Under the pieces are notes generated by a model, which worked only from the letters and a program-made list of their open reading frames with translations, did not search any database and had not been told where the DNA came from. From contig NZ_JAJKLK010000021.1 in assembly GCF_020982545.1 (NCBI RefSeq), forward strand, positions 1 through 64,000: a DNA stretch of 64,000 bases, in the 5' to 3' direction. The DNA is from Streptomyces sp. MNU76. Its GTDB lineage: Bacteria; Actinomycetota; Actinomycetes; Streptomycetales; Streptomycetaceae. Position numbers and translations under genes: made by a program. Shown here one piece after another: positions 43,591 through 51,414 of the stretch; position 1 is the stretch's first letter; each line of letters begins with the position of its first letter.

Positions 43591-43914
43591 ATGTACATCA
43601 GGGGCGACCACGCCGAGCTGGTCGTCGGGGGCCGCCTCGACGTACGCAGCGCGGCGGACGCCCGTACGGTCCTGCACTCGGCCGTCGACGACGGAGCCGG
43701 CGACCTGGTGCTCGACCTGTCAGAGCTGGACTCCTGGGACGCCACCGGACTCGGGGTGATCATGGGAGCCCACCGGCGGGCGGGACGGTGCGGACGGCGG
43801 CTCGTGCTGCGCGATGTGCCGCCGCAGATGCAGCGGCTGCTCGTGGCCACCCGGCTGCACCGCATCCTCGCGATCGAGGGCGGAATCGGTCTGGAGTCAT
43901 TGCCCCGCGTGTGA
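43591..43914 (+). CDS. STAS-domain anti-sigma factor antagonist-like protein
   Basis: Encodes 107 residues from ATG 43591 (MYIRGDHAELVVGGRLDV). It is a STAS domain throughout: beta strands, then DLVLDLSELDSWDATGLGVIMGAHR, the region of the phosphorylatable residue. Here Thr replaces the SpoIIAA Ser (DATGLG), as in several Streptomyces members. No partner anti-sigma or sigma gene is adjacent, so its target is unknown. Confidence 0.85.
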   Translation: MYIRGDHAELVVGGRLDVRSAADARTVLHSAVDDGAGDLVLDLSELDSWDATGLGVIMGAHRRAGRCGRRLVLRDVPPQMQRLLVATRLHRILAIEGGIGLESLPRV

Positions 43915-44241
43915 ACGCGCGTGCGGGTTCGTACGTATGGCTCCGTGTGTGCGGGACACCCGGTCGGCCTGACTCCTCCGGTCGTCATGGGGGTCATGAG
44001 ACCTGGTGGACCAGTGTGGACCATGAGGGCGAAACGCACCACGCTCGCAATCCTCACGAGACTGTGATGTCTCGGACGGCGCGGGACCCCGGACTGTCGG
44101 AGATACTGTGCGAAGGTTTAGGGTTCGGCTGCCCGTAGCCAGCTACCCTCGAGCGGGTTCCGGACCAGAAGCGACAGCGCGGTGTGCGACACGGCCGGGA
44201 GGGGCTCCAGCACACGAGACGCTTTTGGGGGGCTAGGACCA
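43915..44241. other. Intergenic region before the P-loop protein
   Basis: 327 bases without a supportable gene. It includes an imperfect TGGTGGACCAGTGTGGACCA duplication (TGGACCA-type repeats around 44009-44030). The leader ends in GGGGGG about 10 bases before ATG 44242. Confidence 0.4.
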
Positions 44242-46896
44242 ATGGACCCGAACAACCGGGGACCCGCAGAGCACGGCCATGACGACGGACAGACGCCGAG
44301 CAAGCGTCCACCACGGGACGCGCTGACGCAGGACTTCGACCGGCACGCGCCGGCGCTCGCCCGCACCGTCCAGCTCGTCTCGGGCGACTTCCTGCTCACC
44401 GTCAACCCCGTCGACGGCAGCGAGATAGAGAACTACCCACCGGGCGAACTGCCTGGTCAGCCCGTGAAACACACACCCGCCGAGCGTGCCGCCCTCGACC
44501 GCGCCGCCCGGCCGCCGGTGCCCCCGGGCCCCTCGCTGCCCCAGCTGCCCCTGCTCCACCGCGACGAGGAGAGAGCACGGCTCGTACGGCTGCTCGCGCG
44601 CGGCCGCTCCGTGCGCCTCACCGGAGCCCCCGGCTCCGGTCGCACCACGCTCCTCGACGCGGTCGCCGAGGACTGCGCGGATCTGGCCCCCGACGGCGTC
44701 GTCCGGCTGAGCGGTTTCCGGCGCACGGTCGACGACCTGCTGTACGAACTGTTCGCAGCCGTGTACAGCACACCCCTGTTCCGGCCCGCCCGGCAGCAGA
44801 TCCTCGACATCGTGAAGGACATCGGCGCGGTCGTCGTCCTGGACGACCTGGAGTTCGGCGGGATCGCGCTCGACGAACTGCTCGACGCCACCCCCGAGTG
44901 CGCCTTCCTGATCGCTGCCACCCCCGGCATCCCGCTGCCCTCCAACGACGCGCCCCTGGAGGAGATCCTCCTCGGCGGCTTCGACCGCGCCGGCAGCGAA
45001 CAGCTCCTGGAGCGTGTTGTCGGACGGCCGCTCACCGAGGACGAGGCGAACTGGGCCGGTGACCTCTGGTTCGAGTCCGAGGGCCTGCCGCTGCGCTTCA
45101 CCCAGGCCGGGGCGCTGCTCAGGCAGCGGGACCGGCAGCGGGCCGGCGCGGACGCCGTCGACGAGTTCGGGGTCTTCCAGGAGGCACCGCCCGTCGACCT
45201 GCCCGTCGACGCCGTCCCGGACGGACACGACCTGCCCCTGCCGTCGCTCGCCGAGGGGGCCGCGCCCGCCGCGCTGCTCGCCTCCCGGCTGAGCGCCTCG
45301 GCCCGCGAGACCCTCAGGTTCGCCGTCGCGCTCGGCGGCGAGATCCCGCACCAGGCCCACCTGCCGGCCCTGGTGGGCGACACCCACGCCGACGCCGCTC
45401 TCGGCGAGCTGGTCGGCTGCGCCCTGGTGACACCTGTCGGCGCCCGCTACCGGCTCGCCGCCGGGGTGCGGACGCAGCTGGAGGCCGCCGGGTACGCCGA
45501 CGACACGGAGGCGCGCGCCCACACCGCCGCCCAGCACTACGCCTGGTGGGCCGGGCACCCCTCGGTCACCCCCGAGCGGGTCTCGGCCGAGGCGGACGCC
45601 GTCCTGGCCGCCCTCACCGCGCTCGTGCCGACGACGGTGCCGCCCGGCGAGGACGAGGAGAGCGCCGCCGTGGCGCTGGCCCGGCAGGCGGCGCCCGCGT
45701 TCGCCGCCGGGCTGCGCTGGAACGCCTGGGAGCGTTCGCTGCGGGCCGGCGCCGAGGCCGCCGGTCTCGCCGGTGAGACCGGCGAGCAGGCCTACTTCCA
45801 CCACGAGCTGGGCGTCCTCGCGCTCTGCTCCGGGCAGCTGGAGCGGGCCCGGGCGGAGCTGGAGGCCTCCATCGGGCTGCGCAACGTCCTCGCCGACAAG
45901 CGCGGCACCGTCGCCGGACGCCGGGCCCTCGCCCTGGTCGCCGACCGCTCCGGGGCGACACCGCCCGGCGGGCGCACGGCGGCGGGGGAGGAGGTGCCGG
46001 ACGCCCGTCACGAGGAGTCGGCCTCACCGCCCGGGGGCGTGCCGTCCGCGTACCCGCCGCCCGGCTCGACCGGCGCGGGACTCGGTACGGGCCTCGGCGC
46101 GGTCGGCTACGGGGCCACGGCGTCGAACGGGACCGGTTTCGGTACGCCGACCGGATCGGGGGCGTGGGGATCGGGCGCGGCCGGGAACGGCGGAGCCGCC
46201 TCGGCGCCGGCGGCCAAGGACACGACGCTCGTCACCCAGCGGGGCGGCTCCACGTCGCCCGCGCACCGGCTGAGCAGCCTCAAGGGCCTTGTCGGCGGTG
46301 CCCGGCGCAACATGGTCGCGGCGGGTGCCGGTGCGCTCCTCGCGGCCGTGCTCGGCACCGTCGTGACCCTCGGCGCGACCTCCGACCGCAACGGCGACAC
46401 CCCGGCCGAGCGGGTCGGCGTCAACCCGTCCGCCAGCGAGGGCGCCGACGACGGCGGTCTCGTCGCGGACCGCCCCAAGGACGGGGACGAGGACGACACC
46501 CCGGGCGCCCTGCCCGAACCGACGGACCCGGGCCCCGACGGCACCTACGGCACGTCGGACGACCCGACACCGACCGACACGGCGGGGCCGTCGGACGACC
46601 CGAGCGGGACGAAGGGACCGTCGGGCAAGCCGACGCCGTCCCCGTCGAAGACCTCGCCGAAGCCGACGCCGTCCGACGACCCCACCGGTGACCCGACGGG
46701 CGATCCCACGGGCGACCCGACGGGCGATCCGACCGGCGACCCCACCGGTGACCCGACGGGCGATCCCACGGGCGACCCGACGGGCGATCCGACCGGCGAC
46801 CCGCCGCCGCCCGGCACCACCGACACCGCGACCGCTCCCACGGGGGCCGGCACCTCGGCGAGCGACCCCGGTCCTCCGGCCGACACGATGGCCTGA
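44242..46896 (+). CDS. Large membrane-anchored P-loop ATPase with GDPT repeat tail
   Basis: Encodes 884 residues. The cytoplasmic part has an NTPase domain: Walker A GAPGSGRTT at residues about 128-136, and Walker B VVVLDDLEFG near 197. Helical regions follow (LLASRLSASARETLRFAVALGG, TPR-like ELGVLALCSGQLERARAELEA), in the manner of STAND/AAA regulatory ATPases. Low-complexity Gly/Ala/Ser sequence (600-660) precedes one membrane helix at about 691-712 (MVAAGAGALLAAVLGTVVTLG). The outer part is Asp/Pro/Thr-rich and ends in about ten GDPT units (814-855). Substrate and function are unknown. A nucleotide-dependent signal or wall-linked role is inference. The repeat tail is encoded by a perfect 60-bp tandem duplication. 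Confidence 0.75.
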   Translation: MDPNNRGPAEHGHDDGQTPSKRPPRDALTQDFDRHAPALARTVQLVSGDFLLTVNPVDGSEIENYPPGELPGQPVKHTPAERAALDRAARPPVPPGPSLPQLPLLHRDEERARLVRLLARGRSVRLTGAPGSGRTTLLDAVAEDCADLAPDGVVRLSGFRRTVDDLLYELFAAVYSTPLFRPARQQILDIVKDIGAVVVLDDLEFGGIALDELLDATPECAFLIAATPGIPLPSNDAPLEEILLGGFDRAGSEQLLERVVGRPLTEDEANWAGDLWFESEGLPLRFTQAGALLRQRDRQRAGADAVDEFGVFQEAPPVDLPVDAVPDGHDLPLPSLAEGAAPAALLASRLSASARETLRFAVALGGEIPHQAHLPALVGDTHADAALGELVGCALVTPVGARYRLAAGVRTQLEAAGYADDTEARAHTAAQHYAWWAGHPSVTPERVSAEADAVLAALTALVPTTVPPGEDEESAAVALARQAAPAFAAGLRWNAWERSLRAGAEAAGLAGETGEQAYFHHELGVLALCSGQLERARAELEASIGLRNVLADKRGTVAGRRALALVADRSGATPPGGRTAAGEEVPDARHEESASPPGGVPSAYPPPGSTGAGLGTGLGAVGYGATASNGTGFGTPTGSGAWGSGAAGNGGAASAPAAKDTTLVTQRGGSTSPAHRLSSLKGLVGGARRNMVAAGAGALLAAVLGTVVTLGATSDRNGDTPAERVGVNPSASEGADDGGLVADRPKDGDEDDTPGALPEPTDPGPDGTYGTSDDPTPTDTAGPSDDPSGTKGPSGKPTPSPSKTSPKPTPSDDPTGDPTGDPTGDPTGDPTGDPTGDPTGDPTGDPTGDPTGDPPPPGTTDTATAPTGAGTSASDPGPPADTMA
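46681..46800 (+). repeat. Perfect 60-bp tandem duplication encoding GDPT repeats
   Basis: 46681-46740 and 46741-46800 are identical base for base. Inside each copy the 12-base unit (GGCGAYCCSACS) repeats about five times with synonymous changes. Exact identity of the long unit points to a recent duplication by slippage or unequal crossing over. Confidence 0.95.
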
Positions 46897-46933
46897 CGGC
46901 TTCGGCCGTCTCCCACGGATCAGGCGCCGGGGA

Positions 46934-47338
46934 TCAGGAACGGCTCCGCGCCTGCTCCTCGGCGAGGCGGCGGCGGGCGTCCGACCAGGCGATGGGCAGC
47001 TCGGCCGCGGGAGCCTGCCAGAAGGTGAAGACCGAGTCCTTCATCGTGGGCCGGAGGCCGATCATGATCGACCGGTGCGGTTCGGTCCTCGCGTACTCGT
47101 AGAGTGCGTCCTTGTCCTCCCACGCCGACAGGGTCCAGAACGTGCGCTTCAGGGGCTCGGCTATCAGGGAGGCGCCGTAGGCACCGGGGGCGCGGGAGAC
47201 CTGCTTCCACGCGGACAGGGAGTGGAGGAAGAAGCGCGGTACGTCCTTGAACGAGCGGACCTCCAGCCGGGAGGCCATGACGAACGCCTCGGTGTCCGGT
47301 GCGGGGGTGCTGACCGTGGTCCAGCGCAGGGTGGGCAT
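46934..47338 (-). CDS. DUF3291 (ABM-fold) protein
   Basis: Encodes 134 residues from ATG 47338 (MPTLRWTTVSTPAPDTEAFV), with GGAGAGG upstream. It is a dimeric alpha/beta-barrel-like domain: MASRLEVRSFKDVPRFFLHSL, GAYGASLIAEPLKRTFWTLSAWEDKDALYEYAR, HRSIMIGLRPTMKDSVFTFW. The family resembles antibiotic-biosynthesis monooxygenases and spheroidene-monooxygenase-like proteins; no cofactor is needed in that fold. Divergent from a MerR gene with a shared 39-bp dyad, so it is probably the regulator's target. Confidence 0.75.
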   Translation of the reverse strand: MPTLRWTTVSTPAPDTEAFVMASRLEVRSFKDVPRFFLHSLSAWKQVSRAPGAYGASLIAEPLKRTFWTLSAWEDKDALYEYARTEPHRSIMIGLRPTMKDSVFTFWQAPAAELPIAWSDARRRLAEEQARSRS

Positions 47339-47365
47339 GGCTGTGGCCCTCTCCGGGGAGATGTT

Positions 47366-47404
47366 GGATACCTTCACTATCTATGTTAGACAGTGAAGGT
47401 ATCC
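47366..47404. promoter_or_regulatory. 39-bp operator dyad with overlapping face-to-face promoters
   Basis: GGATACCTTCACT (47366-47378) is repeated in perfect inversion at 47392-47404, and TCTA/TAGA forms a second inner pair. On the plus strand TTGGAT-17-TAGACA, and on the minus strand TCGGAT-17-TAGATA, form promoters that overlap across the dyad. A dimeric MerR protein bound here would sit in both spacers and control both genes together. Confidence 0.8.
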
Positions 47405-47428
47405 GACTTCTAGTGCGGGGGGCGACCG

Positions 47429-48049
47429 ATGCGTATCTCCGAGCTGAGCCGCCGCAGCGGAGTCTCCGTCGCGACGATCAAGTACTACCTCCGTGAGGGG
47501 TTGCTCCCGGCCGGGCGGCAGATCTCGGCGACGCAGGCCGAGTACGACGAGAGCCATGTGCGCAGGCTTCGGCTGATCCGTGCGCTGATCGGGGTCCGGG
47601 GGCTGTCCGTCAGCACCACCCGGGAGCTCCTGGGCGCCCTGGCGGAGCACACCGGGGACACCCACCTCCAACTCGGGCTCGCCCTCGGGGCCATCAGGCT
47701 CGCGGAGGAGCCCGCCGAGGCCCCCTCCGAGACCGGGAACGTCGACGCCCTGGTCGAGGAACTGGGGTGGAACGTGCACGAGGCCGCCCCCGCCCGCGCG
47801 GTCCTCGCCGAGACCCTGTCCACGCTGCGCACCCTGGGCGCCCCGCTCGACTGGCAGGTGCTGCTGCCGTACGCCCGCCTCGCGGAGCGCACGGCGACCC
47901 TCGACCTCGACCAACTCGACGGGATCGAGGACCCGTTGGAGGCCGCCGAGCGCGCCCTGCTGCTGACCGTCCTCCTGGAGCCCGCGCTGCTGGCGCTACG
48001 GCGCATGGCCCAGGAGAACGAGTCGGCCCGCCGGTACGCCGGCGACTAG
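47429..48049 (+). CDS. MerR-family transcriptional regulator
   Basis: Encodes 206 residues. The N-terminal winged helix is RISELSRRSGVSVATIKYYLREGLLPAG (residues 2-30), then VRRLRLIRALIGVRGLSVSTTRELL. The dimerisation helix and a C-terminal effector domain of about 110 residues, rich in Ala/Leu/Glu, follow without metal-binding Cys, so a small molecule or protein is the likely signal. Start ATG 47429. It is transcribed from the shared dyad at 47366-47404, implying autoregulation and control of the DUF3291 gene. Confidence 0.9.
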   Translation: MRISELSRRSGVSVATIKYYLREGLLPAGRQISATQAEYDESHVRRLRLIRALIGVRGLSVSTTRELLGALAEHTGDTHLQLGLALGAIRLAEEPAEAPSETGNVDALVEELGWNVHEAAPARAVLAETLSTLRTLGAPLDWQVLLPYARLAERTATLDLDQLDGIEDPLEAAERALLLTVLLEPALLALRRMAQENESARRYAGD

Positions 48050-48244
48050 ACCCCCAGCCCGCGGAGCGGTTGGGCGCCGGCTCCTGGCCGGAGGGGAGCC
48101 CGGCCCCGTGCGGGCCGATCTGGTCGTGGAACTGCTGCTCGGAGTGGAAGTACCCGCCGCACAGCTTCACCCGGGGCCGACGTGGGCCCCGACGGGGGCC
48201 TCAGGGCCCGTCGGCCGTTCCTCGGGCGGCGGCGGCGACCGCCC

Positions 48245-48916
48245 CTAGAACAGACGCAGTTTGTCGTCCTCGATGCCGCGCAGGGCGTCGTAGTCGAGGA
48301 CCGCGCAGCCGATGCCGCGGTCGGTGGCGAGGACGCGGGCCTGGGGCTTGATCTCCTGGGCGGCGAAGATGCCGCGGACCGGCGCCAGATGCGGGTCGCG
48401 GTTCAACAGCTCCAGATAGCGCGTGAGTTGCTCCACGCCGTCGATCTCACCGCGCCGCTTGATCTCCACCGCCACGGTCGCGCCGTCGGCGTCCCGGCAC
48501 AGGATGTCGACGGGGCCGATGGCCGTCATGTACTCGCGGCGGATGAGCGTGTAGCCCTCGCCGAGGGTCTCGATGCGGTCGGCGAGGAGTTCCTGGAGGT
48601 GCGCCTCGACGCCGTCCTTGATCAGCCCGGGGTCGACACCCAGCTCGTGCGAGGAGTCGTGGAGGACCTCCTCCATCGTGATGATGAGCTTCTCGCCCGC
48701 CTTGTTGATGACGGTCCAGACGCCCTGCTCGTCCCCGGAACCCTCCTTCAGGGTGCAGGGCGGCGACATCCAGTTGAGGGGCTTGTAGGCCCGGTCGTCC
48801 GCGTGGATCGAGACGCTGCCGTCCGCCTTCACCAGGATCAGGCGGGGGGCCGAGGGGAGATGGGCGGTGAGCCGGCCCGCGTAGTCGACGGAGCAGCGGG
48901 CAATGACGAGACGCAT
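48245..48916 (-). CDS. nucS: Mismatch-specific endonuclease NucS (EndoMS)
   Basis: Encodes 223 residues from ATG 48916 (MRLVIARCSVDYAGRLTAHL). NucS cuts both strands at G-T, G-G and T-T mismatches and provides post-replicative mismatch repair in actinobacteria, which lack MutS/MutL. The N-terminal dimerisation/DNA-binding domain is at residues 1-110. The C-terminal RecB-like nuclease has GPVDILCRDADG (catalytic Asp) and VAVEIKRRGEIDGVEQL (E-x-K). The C-terminal DDKLRLF resembles a beta-clamp-binding tail. Monocistronic. Confidence 0.95.
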   Translation of the reverse strand: MRLVIARCSVDYAGRLTAHLPSAPRLILVKADGSVSIHADDRAYKPLNWMSPPCTLKEGSGDEQGVWTVINKAGEKLIITMEEVLHDSSHELGVDPGLIKDGVEAHLQELLADRIETLGEGYTLIRREYMTAIGPVDILCRDADGATVAVEIKRRGEIDGVEQLTRYLELLNRDPHLAPVRGIFAAQEIKPQARVLATDRGIGCAVLDYDALRGIEDDKLRLF

Positions 48917-48925
48917 GGTCGGCAA

Positions 48926-49311
48926 CGCTACTCGACGTCGGCGGGTGCGCGCGATTCGACCGCCGCAACAGCCCGCGCCCGAGTTCCCTCCTTTGCCGGC
49001 GCGCCACGGCGGGCACCGCTCGACAGGCCCGGCGCCCCCGCCCGGCGCCTGTCGCGCACCGTCACGTCCTCCCGTCTCTCACGTGGGCCTTCGTCGTCCC
49101 CCGGCATGTGCCGCTGTCAACTCCTGTTCGGCATTGGCTGATTGTGTGCGTCACACGCCCAGTCGGTGCGCGCAATCTCCTGGTGCGGTCACGTTCGGTT
49201 GCCTACCGTAGAAACTGGAGGTCGCGAAGCGTGCACTCTGCGTGTTCGCCGACCCGATCTCCGCCCTTGTCCGTCAACCCCTGTTGTCGTGGGGGTGCGA
49301 GAGGAGTACCC
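48926..49311. other. Intergenic region before the SCO5389-type gene
   Basis: About 385 bases between divergent genes. No gene is supported; open frames here run into 49312 without homology. Less GC-rich around 49125-49215 (GGCATTGGCTGATTGTGTG, GTAGAAACTGG), the likely promoter area. Confidence 0.4.
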
Positions 49312-49704
49312 ATGTCGCTCGACGTCTCACCGGCCCTACTCGAACAGGCCGAGCGAGGCGAGGTCGACGAAGCCGCCTTCGTCGACTGCGTCCGGACCTC
49401 CCTGCCTTACGCGTGGGAGATGATCAGCTCCCTGGTGGCCCAGCTGAAGGTCGACGGCGGAGAGTTCGCCGACAACCAGACGCCCCCGCCGGACGAGCAG
49501 GCGCGCGGGCAGTTGCTGCGCGCGCTCGCCAGTGACGCGATTCGCGGCGCGCTGCAGCGGCACTTCGGTGTACGGCTGGCCTTCCAGAACTGCCACCGGG
49601 TGGCGGTGTTCCCACTGGACCCGTCCGTGGACGACAGGCTGGCCCGCTTCACCTCGATCCGCGGCCAACTCCTCAACCAGTCCCCGGAACTCCGGGACTG
49701 CTGA
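49312..49704 (+). CDS. SCO5389-family protein of unknown function
   Basis: Encodes 130 residues: MSLDVSPALLEQAERGEVDEAAFVDCVRTSLPYAWEMISSL, with a conserved acidic helical N-half and a C-half SDAIRGALQRHFGVRLAFQNCHRVAVFPLD. GAGAGGAG lies 7 bases before ATG 49312. It is conserved in Streptomyces near nucS; soluble, with no catalytic motif seen. Confidence 0.82.
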   Translation: MSLDVSPALLEQAERGEVDEAAFVDCVRTSLPYAWEMISSLVAQLKVDGGEFADNQTPPPDEQARGQLLRALASDAIRGALQRHFGVRLAFQNCHRVAVFPLDPSVDDRLARFTSIRGQLLNQSPELRDC

Positions 49705-49783
49705 GGGCATGACGCGCCACAGCTTGCCGCTCCCATCGCGGGAGGTGCATCGGTAACCGGGGCGGCAAGCTCTCCGCAGTGGC

Positions 49784-50812
49784 TCAGCCGAGGTGAGGCA
49801 GCACCTCGGCACCGAGTCGCCGTACGTTCTCCTCCGTCGCCGCCAGATCGCCGGAGCCCTCGACGAGCAGGGCGAAGCGGGAGATGCCCGTCCGCTCGCT
49901 CGTCGCCGCGAGCCGGTCGGCACACAGCCGCGGGGTGCCCACCGGGTGCAGCCCGCAGAGGAGTTCGGTGTAGGCCAGCGGGTCCCGCATCGCGCGGGCG
50001 CGGCCGTCGACGGTCACATGCGCGTCGAGGCCCTGCTTCAGCCAGCCCGGCATCGCCTTGGTGAGCGCCTCCACGGCGTCGGTGCGCCGGTCCGCGATCT
50101 GGCAGACGCCGGCCGAGACATGGGCCGCGCCGGAGATCTCCTCCGGCGAACGGCCCGCCGCCCGGGCGCAACTGCGCCACAGCGCGACCATCTCCGCCTT
50201 CTCCTCGTCCCCGACGTGCATGCCGAGGAGCATCGAAAGGCCGCGCTCGGCCGCCAGTTTCACGCTTGTCGGTGAGGTGCAGGCGACGACGACCTCCGGA
50301 CCCGGGGTCTCGTCCAGGTCCTCCGCGGGCCTCGGGACGACCGGGACCTCGCGGAAGCTGAATCGTTCCCCCGATGCCGACACCAAGGGCTCACGCAGCC
50401 AGCGCATGAGCAGGTCGAGTGATTCCGGGAAGCCCTGCTCGTACGCCTCGAGACCGGAGCCGAACACCTCCAGATCGACCCACGGCCCGCCGCGCCCGAC
50501 GCCCAGGGAGAAGCGCCCCCCGGAGGTCACGTGCAGCAGCGCGGCCTGTTCGCCCAGGGCCACGGGGTGCGTGGTGGGCAGCACGCTGACCGCCGTGCCG
50601 ACCCGGATGCGCCGGGTGCGCCCCAGCAGTAACGCGGCGAGGGTGATCGCCGACGGACAGGTGCCGTACGGCACGAAGTGGTGCTCGGCCAGCCAGACCG
50701 CGTCCAGGCCCGCCTCGTCGGCCACTTCCGCGGTCCGTACCGCCCGGTGGAGCGCCTCCCCCTGGCCCTGGCCGGGGAACTGGGCGCCCAGTACAAATGT
50801 TCCTACGTGCAT
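49784..50812 (-). CDS. LLM-class (luciferase-like, F420/FMN) oxidoreductase
   Basis: Encodes 342 residues from ATG 50812 (MHVGTFVLGAQFPGQGQGE). It is a TIM-barrel luciferase-like fold: ADEAGLDAVWLAEHHFVPYGTCPSA, LGRTRRIRVGTAVSVLPTTHPV, LLHVTSGGRFSLGVGRGG and PEVVVACTSPTSVKLAAERGL. Such enzymes use F420 or FMNH2; the substrate is not predictable. The frame is open upstream to 52153 but carries no homology. Monocistronic and divergent from the next gene. Confidence 0.87.
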   Translation of the reverse strand: MHVGTFVLGAQFPGQGQGEALHRAVRTAEVADEAGLDAVWLAEHHFVPYGTCPSAITLAALLLGRTRRIRVGTAVSVLPTTHPVALGEQAALLHVTSGGRFSLGVGRGGPWVDLEVFGSGLEAYEQGFPESLDLLMRWLREPLVSASGERFSFREVPVVPRPAEDLDETPGPEVVVACTSPTSVKLAAERGLSMLLGMHVGDEEKAEMVALWRSCARAAGRSPEEISGAAHVSAGVCQIADRRTDAVEALTKAMPGWLKQGLDAHVTVDGRARAMRDPLAYTELLCGLHPVGTPRLCADRLAATSERTGISRFALLVEGSGDLAATEENVRRLGAEVLPHLG

Positions 50813-51033
50813 CGCTCTTCCTGCTTCCTCGGCTCCGACTCGGGAGCTCCCCCACCGGCATAACCCCGTGACACGTGCCGAAGACACGGCCTGGCGACGA
50901 GATTTGCGGATTGTCTGCAGAATGCGCCGGACGGAGGGCGTTCTGAGGGGATTGGCGACGTACGCGTACCCCCACCGGGCCCGCGTAGGCTGGACACCAA
51001 CCCTGCTCCCTGTATAGCCCCGTGAGGTGTCCC

Positions 51034-51384
51034 GTGTCCCCGCGTCGCAACCGCCCCAAGGACAATGCCTCGTCGGGGCTGTCGGGTCCGTCAGGCCGCA
51101 GTGCGGAGGAGGACCGGGCGAACCGGTACGGCGGCTGGCAGACCAGCGAGCCCTGGCGAGGCGAGGAGTGGAGCGTGCGCCATGTGGCGGGCGCGAGCGC
51201 GGCCGGCAAGACCTACCGCTGCCCCGGCTGCGACCAGATGATCCCCTCCGGGGTGCCGCACGTCGTCGCCTGGCCCGAGCACTCGGGCGTCGACGAGCGT
51301 CGGCACTGGCACAAGGCCTGCTGGAACGCGAAGGACCGCCGCACCTCGCGGGTGCAGCGGTCCCGTAACGCGCCGAGGTTCTGA
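51034..51384 (+). CDS. Small zinc-finger-like protein
   Basis: Encodes 116 residues from GTG 51034 (SPRRNRPKDNASS). The N-terminus is disordered and basic. The core (residues 30-105) contains CPGCDQMIPSGVPHVVAWPEHSGVDERRHWHKACW, a C-x2-C ... H-x3-C pattern likely to bind zinc. The family is often labelled ATP/GTP-binding protein in Streptomyces, but no P-loop is present. Probably nucleic-acid- or protein-binding; unproven. Confidence 0.78.
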   Translation: MSPRRNRPKDNASSGLSGPSGRSAEEDRANRYGGWQTSEPWRGEEWSVRHVAGASAAGKTYRCPGCDQMIPSGVPHVVAWPEHSGVDERRHWHKACWNAKDRRTSRVQRSRNAPRF

Positions 51385-51414
51385 CACCTCGCGGACTCCC
51401 GTCGTCGTCCTCGG

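Noticed and set aside
46681..46800. Possible CRISPR-like array because of regular repeats
   Set aside because: The repeats are in-frame codons for GDPT within one gene, with no spacers.
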